The notes under the pieces are model-generated. The model worked only from the letters and a program-made list of their open reading frames with translations. It searched no databases and was not told the origin of the DNA. Below are positions 22,459 to 30,626 of a stretch of 42,636 bases of DNA, one piece after another (position 1 is the first letter of the stretch; every line of letters begins with the position of its first letter). Source of the stretch: JABCPE02 sp963518955 (GTDB lineage Bacteria; Bacteroidota; Bacteroidia; Flavobacteriales; Weeksellaceae); assembly GCA_963518955.1 (NCBI GenBank), contig CAUQKI010000014.1, positions 1 through 42,636 on the forward strand, given 5' to 3'. A program made the translations under genes and the position numbers.

Positions 22459-23466
22459 ATGGAAAATATAGAAAATGAACACCCAGAAACTCCAGCTACA
22501 CAGTTCCAGTCAAGAATAGATATGACAGAACTCCGCGAAAGTTTAGAAAAAATAAAAGCCGAAATAGGAAAAGTCATCGTAGGACAAGAGAGCATGATAG
22601 AGCATCTCCTCGCTGCCCTTCTTTCTAACGGGCATGTCCTGATAGAAGGTGTCCCAGGAGTGGCAAAAACCATCACAGCCAAACTCCTCGCTAAGACTAT
22701 CTCTGTGGATTTCAGCAGGATACAGTTCACGCCAGATCTTATGCCTTCGGACATTTTGGGAACATCTGTTTTCAATGTAAAAACCTCTGAATTTGAGTTC
22801 AAAAAAGGGCCTATTTTTTCTAATTTTATCCTTATAGATGAGATTAACCGTTCTCCTGCAAAAACTCAGGCGGCGCTTTTTGAGGTAATGGAGGAAAGAC
22901 AAATCACCATGGACGGCACCCGCTATCCTATGGAACTTCCTTTCTTGGTGGTGGCTACCCAAAACCCGATAGAACAAGAAGGAACTTACCGACTTCCAGA
23001 AGCCCAGCTGGACAGATTTTTATTTAAAATAAATGTAGGCTATCCTAATCTGGAGCAGGAAATTACCATTATCCAAAACCAGCATCAAGACAAGTCTTCG
23101 GACAAAACAGTAGCCATCAATACTGTAATCTCGGGCGAACAGCTGAAAAGATTCCAAAACCTTGTAAAAGAGATTATTGTAGAGCCTCATTTGATAGAAT
23201 ACATTGCGAAACTGGTTATCAACACTCGTGAAAACCAATTCCTATATTTAGGTGCTTCACCGAGAGCAAGTTTAGCTCTTCTTACGGCTTCCAAAGCTTT
23301 CGCAGCTATAAGAGGAAGAGATTTCGCAACTCCAGAGGACATAAAAGAAGCTAGCTATGCAGTGCTTCGCCATCGTGTAATGGTTTCTCCTGAGCGAGAA
23401 ATGGAAGGGCTTACCACAGATGAAATCATCAGACAAATTTTAGAAAATATAGAAATTCCTAGATAA
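22459..23466 (+). CDS. MoxR-family AAA+ ATPase
   Basis: A 335-residue AAA+ ATPase of the MoxR branch, thought to act as a metal-insertion or assembly chaperone in envelope processes. The Walker A motif is GVPGVAKT (64-71), with Ala-Lys-Thr typical of MoxR. Walker B is FILIDEIN (123-130), sensor 1 is VVATQNPIEQEGTY (from about 164), and the arginine-containing LPEAQLDRFLF follows. The C-terminal lid has ASPRASLALLTASKAFA. It is the last gene of the plus-strand cluster (3 bp after DUF4350). The DUF58 gene that normally follows MoxR is absent here. Confidence 0.95.
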   Translation: MENIENEHPETPATQFQSRIDMTELRESLEKIKAEIGKVIVGQESMIEHLLAALLSNGHVLIEGVPGVAKTITAKLLAKTISVDFSRIQFTPDLMPSDILGTSVFNVKTSEFEFKKGPIFSNFILIDEINRSPAKTQAALFEVMEERQITMDGTRYPMELPFLVVATQNPIEQEGTYRLPEAQLDRFLFKINVGYPNLEQEITIIQNQHQDKSSDKTVAINTVISGEQLKRFQNLVKEIIVEPHLIEYIAKLVINTRENQFLYLGASPRASLALLTASKAFAAIRGRDFATPEDIKEASYAVLRHRVMVSPEREMEGLTTDEIIRQILENIEIPR

Positions 23467-23470
23467 TTAG

Positions 23471-23478
23471 TATCTTTG
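23471..23478 (+). promoter_or_regulatory. -7 box before the monooxygenase-like pseudogene (TATCTTTG)
   Basis: Exact TAnnTTTG match, 22 bp before the ATG at 23501 and 4 bp after the moxR stop. It shows that the disrupted gene was once a separate unit. No TTG -33 element is evident. Confidence 0.55.
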
Positions 23479-23500
23479 TGGAAGATAAAATTTTTTCTTT

Positions 23501-23798
23501 ATGAAGAATTTAGAAGTAATTGCACTGATAAAATTCAGAGCAGAACATGTGTCCGAAATCCTTGACAGCTTGAAAGTTTTAGTAGAAGAAAGCCGAAAAG
23601 AAAAAGGCTGTATCAAGTACAATCTGATTGATAGAAGATATAGATACCGAAGGGCATTTTATCATGAGTGAAACTTGGGAAAGCCAAGAAGCCCTAGACC
23701 TGCATAACCAGACGAAACATTTTATCAATTTCGTAGATTTGGTCAAAGAAAAGAATGCAGAAGTGATTGTTTATAAAGGCAATAATAAATTTCATTAG
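23501..23798 (+). pseudogene. Antibiotic biosynthesis monooxygenase (ABM/YgiN)-like gene, frameshifted
   Basis: The first frame encodes a ferredoxin-like ABM start (MKNLEVIALIKFRAEH, then ESRKEKGCIKYNLI) but stops at 23669-23671 after 56 residues. The rest of the family pattern continues in the next frame from about 23635 to the stop at 23796-23798: DTEGHFIMSETWESQEALDL, HNQTKHF and a final IVYKG strand. Removing one A at about 23632 (in GATAGAAGAT) restores a continuous protein of about 98 residues, the normal ABM length. The break is a single-base insertion or a sequencing error. Intact homologues act on quinones or other small oxidisable compounds, or are of unknown role. Confidence 0.8.
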
Positions 23799-23804
23799 AA
23801 ATTC

Positions 23805-23831
23805 AACGAATAGAACCAATTTCTATTCGTT
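23805..23831 (+). terminator. Terminator after the ABM-like pseudogene
   Basis: An 11-bp inverted repeat (23805-23815 AACGAATAGAA with 23821-23831) with a 5-nt loop is followed by TTTATTTTTA. It lies 7 bp past the pseudogene stop and 32 bp before the helicase start. Confidence 0.8.
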
Positions 23832-23862
23832 TTATTTTTAGCAAAATACACCACACGAGCCG

Positions 23863-25995
23863 ATGAATGAGCATATATTTGATTTAATAGAAAATACGAA
23901 TCGTAATGTTTTCCTTACAGGAAGGGCGGGAACAGGAAAAACCACCTTCCTGAATGATTTCGTGAAAAAATCTCGGAAAAATCATATCATAGTGGCTCCC
24001 ACAGGCATCGCGGCTATCAATGCCGGCGGTGTCACCATCCACTCTATGTTTGGGCTGCCTCTCAGACCCTTTGTCCCTACGGTAGATAGAATAGATGCTA
24101 ATATTGCTAATAACATTTCAGACCTGCTTCCTCATTTCAGATACAGAAAAGACAAACTAAAACTCCTGCGCGAGGTGGAAATCATCATCATAGATGAAGT
24201 CTCTATGCTCAGAGCCGATGTCTTGGATATGATGGATTTTGCCCTCAGGACAGCCAGAAGAAATCAGCAGAAATTCGGAGGTGTGCAGCTGCTTTTCGTG
24301 GGAGATTTATTCCAGCTTCCGCCTGTTATTCGGGAAGACAGCGAGTATATCCTTCAGCGGTACTATTCCTCTCCTTTCTTCTTTAATGCCAAGGCTTTAG
24401 AGGAAATGGATTTACTAACGATAGAGCTGACCGAGGTTTTTAGACAAAAAGACAAAGAATTTTTAGACCTGCTGAATGCGATTCGTGATGGAAACAGCAA
24501 ATTGGTGGATTTCAATAAGTTAAACGAAAGATATTTCCCTGATTTTGAACCTAATGGAGAAGCTTTCGTTCATCTCTGTTCGCATAACAAAATGGCGGAC
24601 AGCATTAACCAAAAGAAAATCAACGAGTTAAAAACGCCTTCATTTTTCTATAACGCTTCTGTTTTCGGAGATTTTAAGGAAAATATGTTTCCAAATGATG
24701 AAACTTTGGAACTGAAAGTCGGCGCACAGGTAATGTTTATCCGAAATGATACCTCTGGCGACAGAAAATACTACAACGGCAAACTCGCCGAAATATCACG
24801 CCTCACAGAAGATAAAGTTTTCGCAATTCTGGACAGAAGTGATGAGGAATTGGAAATAAAAAAAGAAGTCTGGGAACAGAAAAAATACACCATAGGCGAG
24901 GACAAACAGATAAAAGAAGAAGTCACAGGAAGCTTTGAGCAGCTGCCTATCCGTTTGGCGTGGGCAGTTACCATCCACAAAAGCCAAGGGCTCACTTTTG
25001 ACAGGCTTATCATAGATGCTGGGCAGAGTTTCACCTCTGGGCAGGTCTATGTGGCGCTTTCGCGATGCAGGACTTTAGAAGGGATTTATCTAAAATCCAA
25101 AATCACGCCTTCGGTTATTTTCAAAGATGATAGAATATCTCATTTTCAGGAAGATACAAAAGCAAACGACAAAATAGAACAAATCATAGAAGCTGAAAAA
25201 TACCATTACAGCATCAAAAAAGTCCTGAAATACACCGATTGCGGCTGGTTCTTACAGTCTCTGGAAGATTGGTATGATATTGCTAAAAACTCCAAAAAAC
25301 TCAACGAAGAGAAAACTCAAAGTTTATATATCTCGCTGAAAACCAACATAAAAGAATTAATAAAAGTCTGTGAAAAATTTGAGAAAATCCTGCTTCAAAA
25401 AGCGACCAAATTCACGCACGGACAAGAAGAATGGCAGGAAATAGAAAAGAAAGCAAAAGGCGGAGTCCATTTTTTCTTTGAAAAAATAAAAGACCAAGTT
25501 TTTGAGCCTCTGAAACAATTTTATTCCGAGACAAAAAACGAAAAAGGCCTTAAAGAACATAATGAATTTCTCAAAATCTGGCTGAGTGATACGGAAGATT
25601 ATTTAAATGATTTGAAATTAACGAAACTTTTAGAAACCGAGCTGTTTGATGCTGATAAAGATGAGAAAATCAGCACAAAAATCGCAAAAATTCCGACTCA
25701 TATCATCACCTACAAACTCTTTGAAGAAGGGAAAAACATTGATGAGATAGCGAAAGAAAGAGCCCTTGCACCCAGCACCATCGTAGGACATCTGGCTAAA
25801 TTCGCTGATCAGGGCGTTTTGGATTTAACTAAAATTATAAGTTCCGAGAAAATAAGTATTTTTGAGAAAACTTTTAATGCACAGCCACAAAACAGCCTGA
25901 ATGAATGGAAAGAAATCCTCCCAGATGATTTTGACTATCACGAGATTAGGCTGCTTTGGAATCATTACAAACACCTGAGCAACAGGGAATTATAA
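23863..25995 (+). CDS. Pif1-like/RecD-like SF1 helicase with C-terminal HTH domain
   Basis: A 710-residue DNA helicase of superfamily 1B. Motif I is GRAGTGKT (20-27), motif II IIIIDEVSM (107-115), motif III VGDLFQLPPV (about 146-155), and the Pif1-type ELTEVFRQKDKEFL lies near 188. The late motifs are HKSQGLTFDRLIID and GQVYVALSRCRTLEGIYL (380-415). The C-terminal part beyond about 500 is helical and ends with a HTH_40-type domain (TYKLFEEGKNIDEIAKERAL, PSTIVGHLAKFADQG), as in many Bacteroidota helicases. It probably works 5'-3' on forked or G-rich DNA; this is inferred from the family. It is flanked upstream by a terminator and downstream, after 24 bp, by an ABC transporter gene that may share its transcript. 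Confidence 0.9.
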   Translation: MNEHIFDLIENTNRNVFLTGRAGTGKTTFLNDFVKKSRKNHIIVAPTGIAAINAGGVTIHSMFGLPLRPFVPTVDRIDANIANNISDLLPHFRYRKDKLKLLREVEIIIIDEVSMLRADVLDMMDFALRTARRNQQKFGGVQLLFVGDLFQLPPVIREDSEYILQRYYSSPFFFNAKALEEMDLLTIELTEVFRQKDKEFLDLLNAIRDGNSKLVDFNKLNERYFPDFEPNGEAFVHLCSHNKMADSINQKKINELKTPSFFYNASVFGDFKENMFPNDETLELKVGAQVMFIRNDTSGDRKYYNGKLAEISRLTEDKVFAILDRSDEELEIKKEVWEQKKYTIGEDKQIKEEVTGSFEQLPIRLAWAVTIHKSQGLTFDRLIIDAGQSFTSGQVYVALSRCRTLEGIYLKSKITPSVIFKDDRISHFQEDTKANDKIEQIIEAEKYHYSIKKVLKYTDCGWFLQSLEDWYDIAKNSKKLNEEKTQSLYISLKTNIKELIKVCEKFEKILLQKATKFTHGQEEWQEIEKKAKGGVHFFFEKIKDQVFEPLKQFYSETKNEKGLKEHNEFLKIWLSDTEDYLNDLKLTKLLETELFDADKDEKISTKIAKIPTHIITYKLFEEGKNIDEIAKERALAPSTIVGHLAKFADQGVLDLTKIISSEKISIFEKTFNAQPQNSLNEWKEILPDDFDYHEIRLLWNHYKHLSNREL

Positions 25996-26019
25996 TTTTA
26001 TTTACATTTTACACGAAAT

Positions 26020-27756
26020 ATGAGCAATAGCACTATCATAAAAAAATTATTTTTCATCGGACTGAAATTTAAAAAGTGGTTCATCATCACTTTGCTTATT
26101 TCCCTTGCAGTGGCGTTTATCTCCACCTACCGACCTATTCTTACCAAAGAAATAGTGGATCTGGTCATCATCAAAGAGAAAAGCCGAATAGAGCTGATGA
26201 ATGGGATTTATCTGCTATTAGGGATGGTTCTTTTGGAAACTTTCCTGCAGGTGATGCTGTATTATCTTTCTAATTTCATTGCTCAATCGGTAATTCGGGA
26301 CATTCGTGAACGCCTTTATGCAAAGCTGATTCATTTCAAAACTTCATTTTTTGACAAAACTCCGATTGGGAATTTGGTCACTCGTGCCGTGGGAGATGTG
26401 GAAACCGTGGCAGTGGTCTATACGGATGGTTTTCTGATGGTTTTTGGTGATGTTCTTCGTGTGGTGATGGTCATCGGGACTATGTTTATGGTGAATAAGG
26501 AACTCAGCTACATTGTCCTGCTGATGCTTCCTCTGATGTATCTTATCACAAGATTTTTTCAGAAAAAACTAAAAGTCTCGTTTTCCACAGAACGAAATCT
26601 TACTTCTGTCCAAAACAGCTTCGTGCAGGAAAGACTGGCTGGAATGTCCATTATCCAAGTATTTAACCGACAAAAAGCTGAATTTGACAAGTTTGACAAA
26701 ATCAATATAGAACTGAAAAATGCCTTGCTGAAAACGGTATTTTACTTTTCTCTTTTCTTTCCTGTTGTAGATTTACTCGCCTCGCTATTTATAGGCACTA
26801 TCTTGGTTTATGCGGGTTATAATGTTATCAATGGCAAAGAAGTAGGCGCAGGAGACATTATCGCTTTCATTCAGTTTATTTCATTATTAGTCAGACCATT
26901 ACGACAAATAGCTGATAGATTTAACAATATCCAAAGAGGGCTGGTAGGAGCCGAGCGAGTTCTAAAAATCATGAACGAGGAGGAAAACCTTACTCCAAAC
27001 AAAGGAACCATCAAGAAAGAATCTTTGGAAGGAAAAATAGAGTTTAGAAATGTAAAATTCGCCTATGATGAAAAGCAGCAAGTCCTGAAAGGAATCAATT
27101 TTACTGTAAATCCAGGCGAAATGGTGGCCATCGTAGGCGCTACTGGCGCAGGAAAATCTACCATAATCAGCCTAATTACAAGGCTTTACGACATCACCGA
27201 TGGTCAAATTTTAGTAGATGATACCGATATCTACGACTACGAACTATACCACTACAGAAGCCAAATAGGCGTGGTTCTACAAGATGTTTTCCTATTCCAA
27301 GAAAGCATTGCGGAAAACCTTACATTAGGGAATAAAAATATCACATTAGAAGAAATAAAAAAGGCTGCGGAAGAAATAGAAGTCAATGATTTCATAGAAA
27401 AACTGCCCAATGGATATCATTTCATTGTAAGCGAAAGAGGTTCTTCTATCTCACTAGGACAGAGACAGTTACTATCTTTCCTAAGGGCTTATTTAGTAAA
27501 TCCTAAAATACTCATTCTGGATGAAGCGACCTCTTCCATAGACCACGAATCCGAAAAACTAATCCAAAAAGCAACGGAAAAAATCACTAAAAACAGAACC
27601 TCCATCATCATCGCTCACAGGCTCTCCACGATAGAAAAAGCAGATAAAATCATCGTAATGCATCAGGGCGAAATCGTAGAAATGGGAACTCACCAAGAAC
27701 TCCTAAACAAAGGCAGTTACTACACTGCTCTGAATAAAAAACAAAAACCTATATAA
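26020..27756 (+). CDS. ABC exporter, fused permease and ATPase (MsbA/multidrug type)
   Basis: A 578-residue half-transporter expected to work as a homodimer, or with a partner, to export lipid or drug-like substrates. The type-1 exporter membrane domain is at about 20-310 (six helices). The nucleotide-binding domain is at about 338-578. It has Walker A GATGAGKS (373-380), Q-loop Gln 421, signature ISLGQ (477-481; the first two residues differ from LSGGQ but are usual for this subgroup), Walker B LILDEATSS (from 498) and H-loop His 533. All catalytic positions are intact. It stands 24 bp after the helicase gene and is closed by a strong terminator. The substrate is not known. Confidence 0.93.
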   Translation: MSNSTIIKKLFFIGLKFKKWFIITLLISLAVAFISTYRPILTKEIVDLVIIKEKSRIELMNGIYLLLGMVLLETFLQVMLYYLSNFIAQSVIRDIRERLYAKLIHFKTSFFDKTPIGNLVTRAVGDVETVAVVYTDGFLMVFGDVLRVVMVIGTMFMVNKELSYIVLLMLPLMYLITRFFQKKLKVSFSTERNLTSVQNSFVQERLAGMSIIQVFNRQKAEFDKFDKINIELKNALLKTVFYFSLFFPVVDLLASLFIGTILVYAGYNVINGKEVGAGDIIAFIQFISLLVRPLRQIADRFNNIQRGLVGAERVLKIMNEEENLTPNKGTIKKESLEGKIEFRNVKFAYDEKQQVLKGINFTVNPGEMVAIVGATGAGKSTIISLITRLYDITDGQILVDDTDIYDYELYHYRSQIGVVLQDVFLFQESIAENLTLGNKNITLEEIKKAAEEIEVNDFIEKLPNGYHFIVSERGSSISLGQRQLLSFLRAYLVNPKILILDEATSSIDHESEKLIQKATEKITKNRTSIIIAHRLSTIEKADKIIVMHQGEIVEMGTHQELLNKGSYYTALNKKQKPI

Positions 27757-27789
27757 AACAAAAAGCCTATTTTCATAGGCTTTTTGTTT
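27756..27789. terminator. Bidirectional terminator between ABC exporter and methyltransferase genes
   Basis: A 15-bp inverted repeat (27756-27770 with 27775-27789, core AAAAAGCCTAT) has a 4-nt loop. It overlaps the end of both convergent genes and has A/T runs on each side. Confidence 0.88.
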
Positions 27790-28567
27790 ATTTTTTCTGT
27801 GCGATAATCGCCACAGCATTTAGGTTTTGTGCATTATCACGGAAAACTTTTCTCATCGCGAGGATTCTTTTCCTAGCAGCAGAGTTAGTCATTATGTTAA
27901 AGAAAATTTTCAGCGTTCTGAAAAATCCCTCATCATCTATCATTCTTTTGGGTTCTAATAAATGCATAGGGTTGGTTTGCACTTTCACCACAGAAAAACC
28001 TTCTTTTTCTAAAAGCTCTGTCCACTCGGAAACGGTTAATGGGCGAGCATTGACCTTTATTGCCAACGCCAGTTCCTTTTGGATTTCGGCTTTTTTCTCT
28101 GTTGGTATCTCATCTGGTGTCAGCCCAAGTTCATGAATTCCGTAGAATCCGCCAGGTTTCAGAATTCGATAGGCTTCACGGATAATTTCCGATTTTCTGT
28201 GGTCTGCATGCATTGTAAGCATGGCCTCTCCATAGACTTTATCCACACTACCGCTCTCCAAGGTGGACTCTGCCGCATTCCCGATTATAATTCTAAAATC
28301 CTTTCCTTTCAGTCTGTTTTTGAGAATGCCTGCCGCTTCCTCATTCAGTTCTACGCCTGTATAGCTTTTAGGATTTTTACCAAGTGTAATTCCTGCTGTA
28401 AATCCCAATCCTGGCGCGAACTCCACCACATCATCATTCGGGCTGATATTCAGTCCCTCTATCATCTTCATACTCAGCTCCTTCCCTCCTGGGCGCAGCA
28501 CTCGTTTGCCCATTTTTGCCAAAATCCAATGACCTTGGCTGGTATTCATATTTTGTTCTTTGCTCAT
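27788..28567 (-). CDS. Class I SAM-dependent methyltransferase
   Basis: The 259-residue protein has a Rossmann methyltransferase core. Motif I is VVEFAPGLGFTAGI (47-60), the acidic residue after beta-2 is in YTGVELNEEA, motif II/III is DKVYGEAMLTM, and REAYRILKPGGFYGIHEL is the UbiE-like post-motif. A helical C-terminal extension follows (about 170-255). The substrate cannot be read; relatives act on small molecules or lipids. The gene begins 3 bp after the stop of the cupin gene, so the two form a two-gene operon. An internal Met at residue 7 is a possible alternative start. Confidence 0.88.
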   Translation of the reverse strand: MSKEQNMNTSQGHWILAKMGKRVLRPGGKELSMKMIEGLNISPNDDVVEFAPGLGFTAGITLGKNPKSYTGVELNEEAAGILKNRLKGKDFRIIIGNAAESTLESGSVDKVYGEAMLTMHADHRKSEIIREAYRILKPGGFYGIHELGLTPDEIPTEKKAEIQKELALAIKVNARPLTVSEWTELLEKEGFSVVKVQTNPMHLLEPKRMIDDEGFFRTLKIFFNIMTNSAARKRILAMRKVFRDNAQNLNAVAIIAQKK

Positions 28568-28570
28568 GAT

Positions 28571-28915
28571 TTAGGATTTTTCGGCAACGCCCTCTACTCT
28601 TTTTGATGAATCTAATTTACTAAGTGTCAAACGAATAACGCTTTCTTTTTTCGCAATGAGATTATGCGGAACACCTCCTGACAAAGTCAATAAATCACCT
28701 TTTTTAACTTCGTAATTCTGCCCTTCTACACCAAAAATAATTTCTCCCTCCAGCAGTTCCACCACAATGGGAAAAGGCGTCTGGTGCTCTTTCATTTCTT
28801 GGTTTTCTCGCATTAGGATTCTGATTTCTTTCGTAAAATCAGTTTCTAAAATCGCCTTTATTGCTGGTTTATTTTCATTAAATTCTAAATCTTGATAAAT
28901 TGATGCTGTCTTCAT
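28571..28915 (-). CDS. Small single-domain cupin protein
   Basis: A 114-residue beta-barrel protein. The cupin pattern is seen as HQTPFPIVVELLEGEIIFGV (conserved strand-turn with Gly) and GDLLTLSGGVPHNLIAKKES (motif 2 with Pro-His). Only one or two of the usual metal-ligand histidines are present, so metal binding is uncertain. Cytosolic, with no signal peptide. It is co-transcribed with the methyltransferase and has a likely -7 box about 30 bp upstream. Function unknown; small cupins of this sort can be sensors or isomerase-like enzymes. Confidence 0.82.
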   Translation of the reverse strand: MKTASIYQDLEFNENKPAIKAILETDFTKEIRILMRENQEMKEHQTPFPIVVELLEGEIIFGVEGQNYEVKKGDLLTLSGGVPHNLIAKKESVIRLTLSKLDSSKRVEGVAEKS

Positions 28916-28945
28916 TTCTTTGATACATTTTTAAATTTGAATTTA

Positions 28946-28953
28946 CAAATTTA
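28946..28953 (-). promoter_or_regulatory. -7 box of the cupin-methyltransferase operon (TAAATTTG)
   Basis: Exact TAnnTTTG match on the minus strand, 31-38 bp before the ATG at 28915. The surrounding sequence is very AT-rich and no -33 element stands out. Confidence 0.4.
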
Positions 28954-29027
28954 TAATTTTTTCTTTATTTTTAATCATTCTAAATTACTTTATTTATTTC
29001 TACTCTTTCTTATTTGATATAAATTCT

Positions 29028-29035
29028 TATTTTTG
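29028..29035 (+). promoter_or_regulatory. gldD: -7 box of gldD (TATTTTTG)
   Basis: Exact TAnnTTTG match ending 4 bp before the ATG at 29040, implying a very short or absent leader. Confidence 0.45.
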
Positions 29036-29039
29036 CGGA

Positions 29040-29600
29040 ATGTTTAGATATTTATTTTTAAGCTTTATACTTACTTTTCTCGTTTCGTGTAGTAGTGATG
29101 TTCAGCCCAAACCAAAGGGAGAACTCAGGCTAGAGTATCCTGAGGCTAAGTATATTCCATTCTCTTCAGAGTGTTCATTTTCATTTGAGCATTCAAACTT
29201 TGCAAAAATACACCAAGCTAAGCAGGCTTGCTGGTATAATGTAGTTTATCCTACAATGAGAGCCAATATTTTTGTAACCTATTTTCCTATCAAAAATGAT
29301 TTTAATCTACATATAAAAGAAGTAGAAAAAATGGTCTATGAACACACCATCAGGGCTTCTGCAATAGATACTAAATCTTTTTCTTATCCAGAAAAAAGAG
29401 TTTTTGGGAACTTTTATGAATTGAAAGGGCAATCTGCGTCCAATATCCAAATCTATATCACAGACAGCACACGCCATTTCGTAACGGCTAATTTATACTT
29501 TAAATCTAGACCAAGACCAGACTCTCTACAACCTGCGGTAGAATACATCAAGAAAGACTTGATGCACATGATAGAATCCTTCGAGTGGAAACATAAATAA
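29040..29600 (+). CDS. gldD: Gliding motility lipoprotein GldD
   Basis: A 186-residue lipoprotein with lipobox LVSC (Cys 17). GldD is required for gliding in Flavobacterium and is linked to the type IX secretion/gliding machinery at the envelope. Family marks are PKGELRLEYPEAKYIPF, CWYNVVYPTMRANIFVTY, MVYEHTIRASAID and QIYITDSTRHFVTANLYFKS, followed by DSLQPAVEYIKKD and a final ESFEWK. In Flavobacterium johnsoniae gldD is next to gldE; here its neighbours are a cupin operon (divergent) and a PfkB-family kinase, so the usual partner is elsewhere or absent. Presence does not prove gliding, since many non-gliding Weeksellaceae keep gldD. Confidence 0.92.
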   Translation: MFRYLFLSFILTFLVSCSSDVQPKPKGELRLEYPEAKYIPFSSECSFSFEHSNFAKIHQAKQACWYNVVYPTMRANIFVTYFPIKNDFNLHIKEVEKMVYEHTIRASAIDTKSFSYPEKRVFGNFYELKGQSASNIQIYITDSTRHFVTANLYFKSRPRPDSLQPAVEYIKKDLMHMIESFEWKHK

Positions 29601-29625
29601 TTAAAATACATACACTTACAATCAA

Positions 29626-30552
29626 ATGAATCTTTTGGCAGTAGGAACTGTAGCTTTTGATGCTATTGAGACTCCTTTTGGAAAAACAGATAAAATCCTA
29701 GGTGGTGCGGCTACTTATATAGGGCTTTCCGCTTCCGTTTTAAATGCTAATGTCAGTCTAGTTTCTGTCGTTGGTGGAGATTTTCCACAGGAATATTTGG
29801 ATTTATTGACAGACAGAAATATCAATATAGAAGGAATAGAAATTTTCCCTAACGAAAAAACTTTTTTCTGGGCTGGAAAGTATCATAACGACTTGAATTC
29901 CAGAGATACTATGGCTACGGAACTGAATGTTTTAGAAAAATTTGAGCCAAAAATTCCTGAACATTGTAAAAACTATGACATCCTGCTTTTAGGAAATCTT
30001 CATCCTAGCACGCAGCTGTCAGTTCTAAACGGCATGTCTTGCCGCCCTAAACTGGTGATTCTGGACACTATGAATTTTTGGATGAACCACACTTGGAATT
30101 TACTGATGGAGGTCATTGCTAAATCTGATGTCATCACGATAAATGATGAAGAGGCGCGACAGCTTTCTGGAGAATATTCCTTACCAAAAGCCGCTCAAAA
30201 AATCCATAAAATGGGACCTAAATATGTCATCATCAAAAAAGGCGAGCATGGAGCATTATTATTCAGTGAAGGAAAAGTTTTCGCTATTCCTGCCCTGCCT
30301 TTGGAGGAGGTTTTTGACCCTACAGGAGCGGGAGACACTTTCGCAGGAGGATTTGCAGCACATCTGGCTGCCACAAAAAGCATTTCCTTTGAAAACATGA
30401 AAACTGCTGTGATAGTGGGCTCTGCGATGGCATCTTTCACTGTAGAAAAATTCGGAACGGAAAGACTTCTAGAGATCTCTCCTATGATTCTGAAACAAAG
30501 AATCAAAAAATTCCAAGAACTTACCACTTTTGAGGTGGATTTGAAAATTTAA
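29626..30552 (+). CDS. PfkB-family carbohydrate/nucleoside kinase
   Basis: A 308-residue ribokinase-like enzyme that phosphorylates a sugar or nucleoside hydroxyl with ATP. The N-terminal substrate region has KILGGAATYIGLSASVLNA (Gly-Gly motif), and the C-terminal anion-hole motif DPTGAGDTFAGG begins at 231 with catalytic Asp 237. INDEEARQLSG and YVIIKKGEHGALLF are further PfkB marks. The N-terminal lid is short. The substrate is not determined; the Bacteroidota homologues are generally annotated only as sugar kinase. It begins 25 bp after gldD in the same direction and may be transcribed with it. Confidence 0.9.
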   Translation: MNLLAVGTVAFDAIETPFGKTDKILGGAATYIGLSASVLNANVSLVSVVGGDFPQEYLDLLTDRNINIEGIEIFPNEKTFFWAGKYHNDLNSRDTMATELNVLEKFEPKIPEHCKNYDILLLGNLHPSTQLSVLNGMSCRPKLVILDTMNFWMNHTWNLLMEVIAKSDVITINDEEARQLSGEYSLPKAAQKIHKMGPKYVIIKKGEHGALLFSEGKVFAIPALPLEEVFDPTGAGDTFAGGFAAHLAATKSISFENMKTAVIVGSAMASFTVEKFGTERLLEISPMILKQRIKKFQELTTFEVDLKI

Positions 30553-30596
30553 GAAATAATTATAATAAAAAATTTAGATTTTCTCACAAAGAAATT

Positions 30597-30604
30597 TAAT
30601 TTTG
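30597..30604 (+). promoter_or_regulatory. -7 box of the SurA-like gene (TAATTTTG)
   Basis: Exact TAnnTTTG match, 22 bp before the ATG at 30627, in the 74-bp gap after the kinase gene. Confidence 0.5.
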
Positions 30605-30626
30605 TCGAACTAATTTTAGTAAAAAT

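Noticed and set aside
23625..23640. Programmed frameshift in the ABM-like gene
   Set aside because: No slippery sequence; ABM genes are not known to use frameshifting, and one extra A explains it.
26020..27756. ABC exporter signature ISLGQ as a degenerate, inactive site
   Set aside because: SLGQRQ-type signatures are common in active MsbA-like exporters and all other catalytic motifs are intact.
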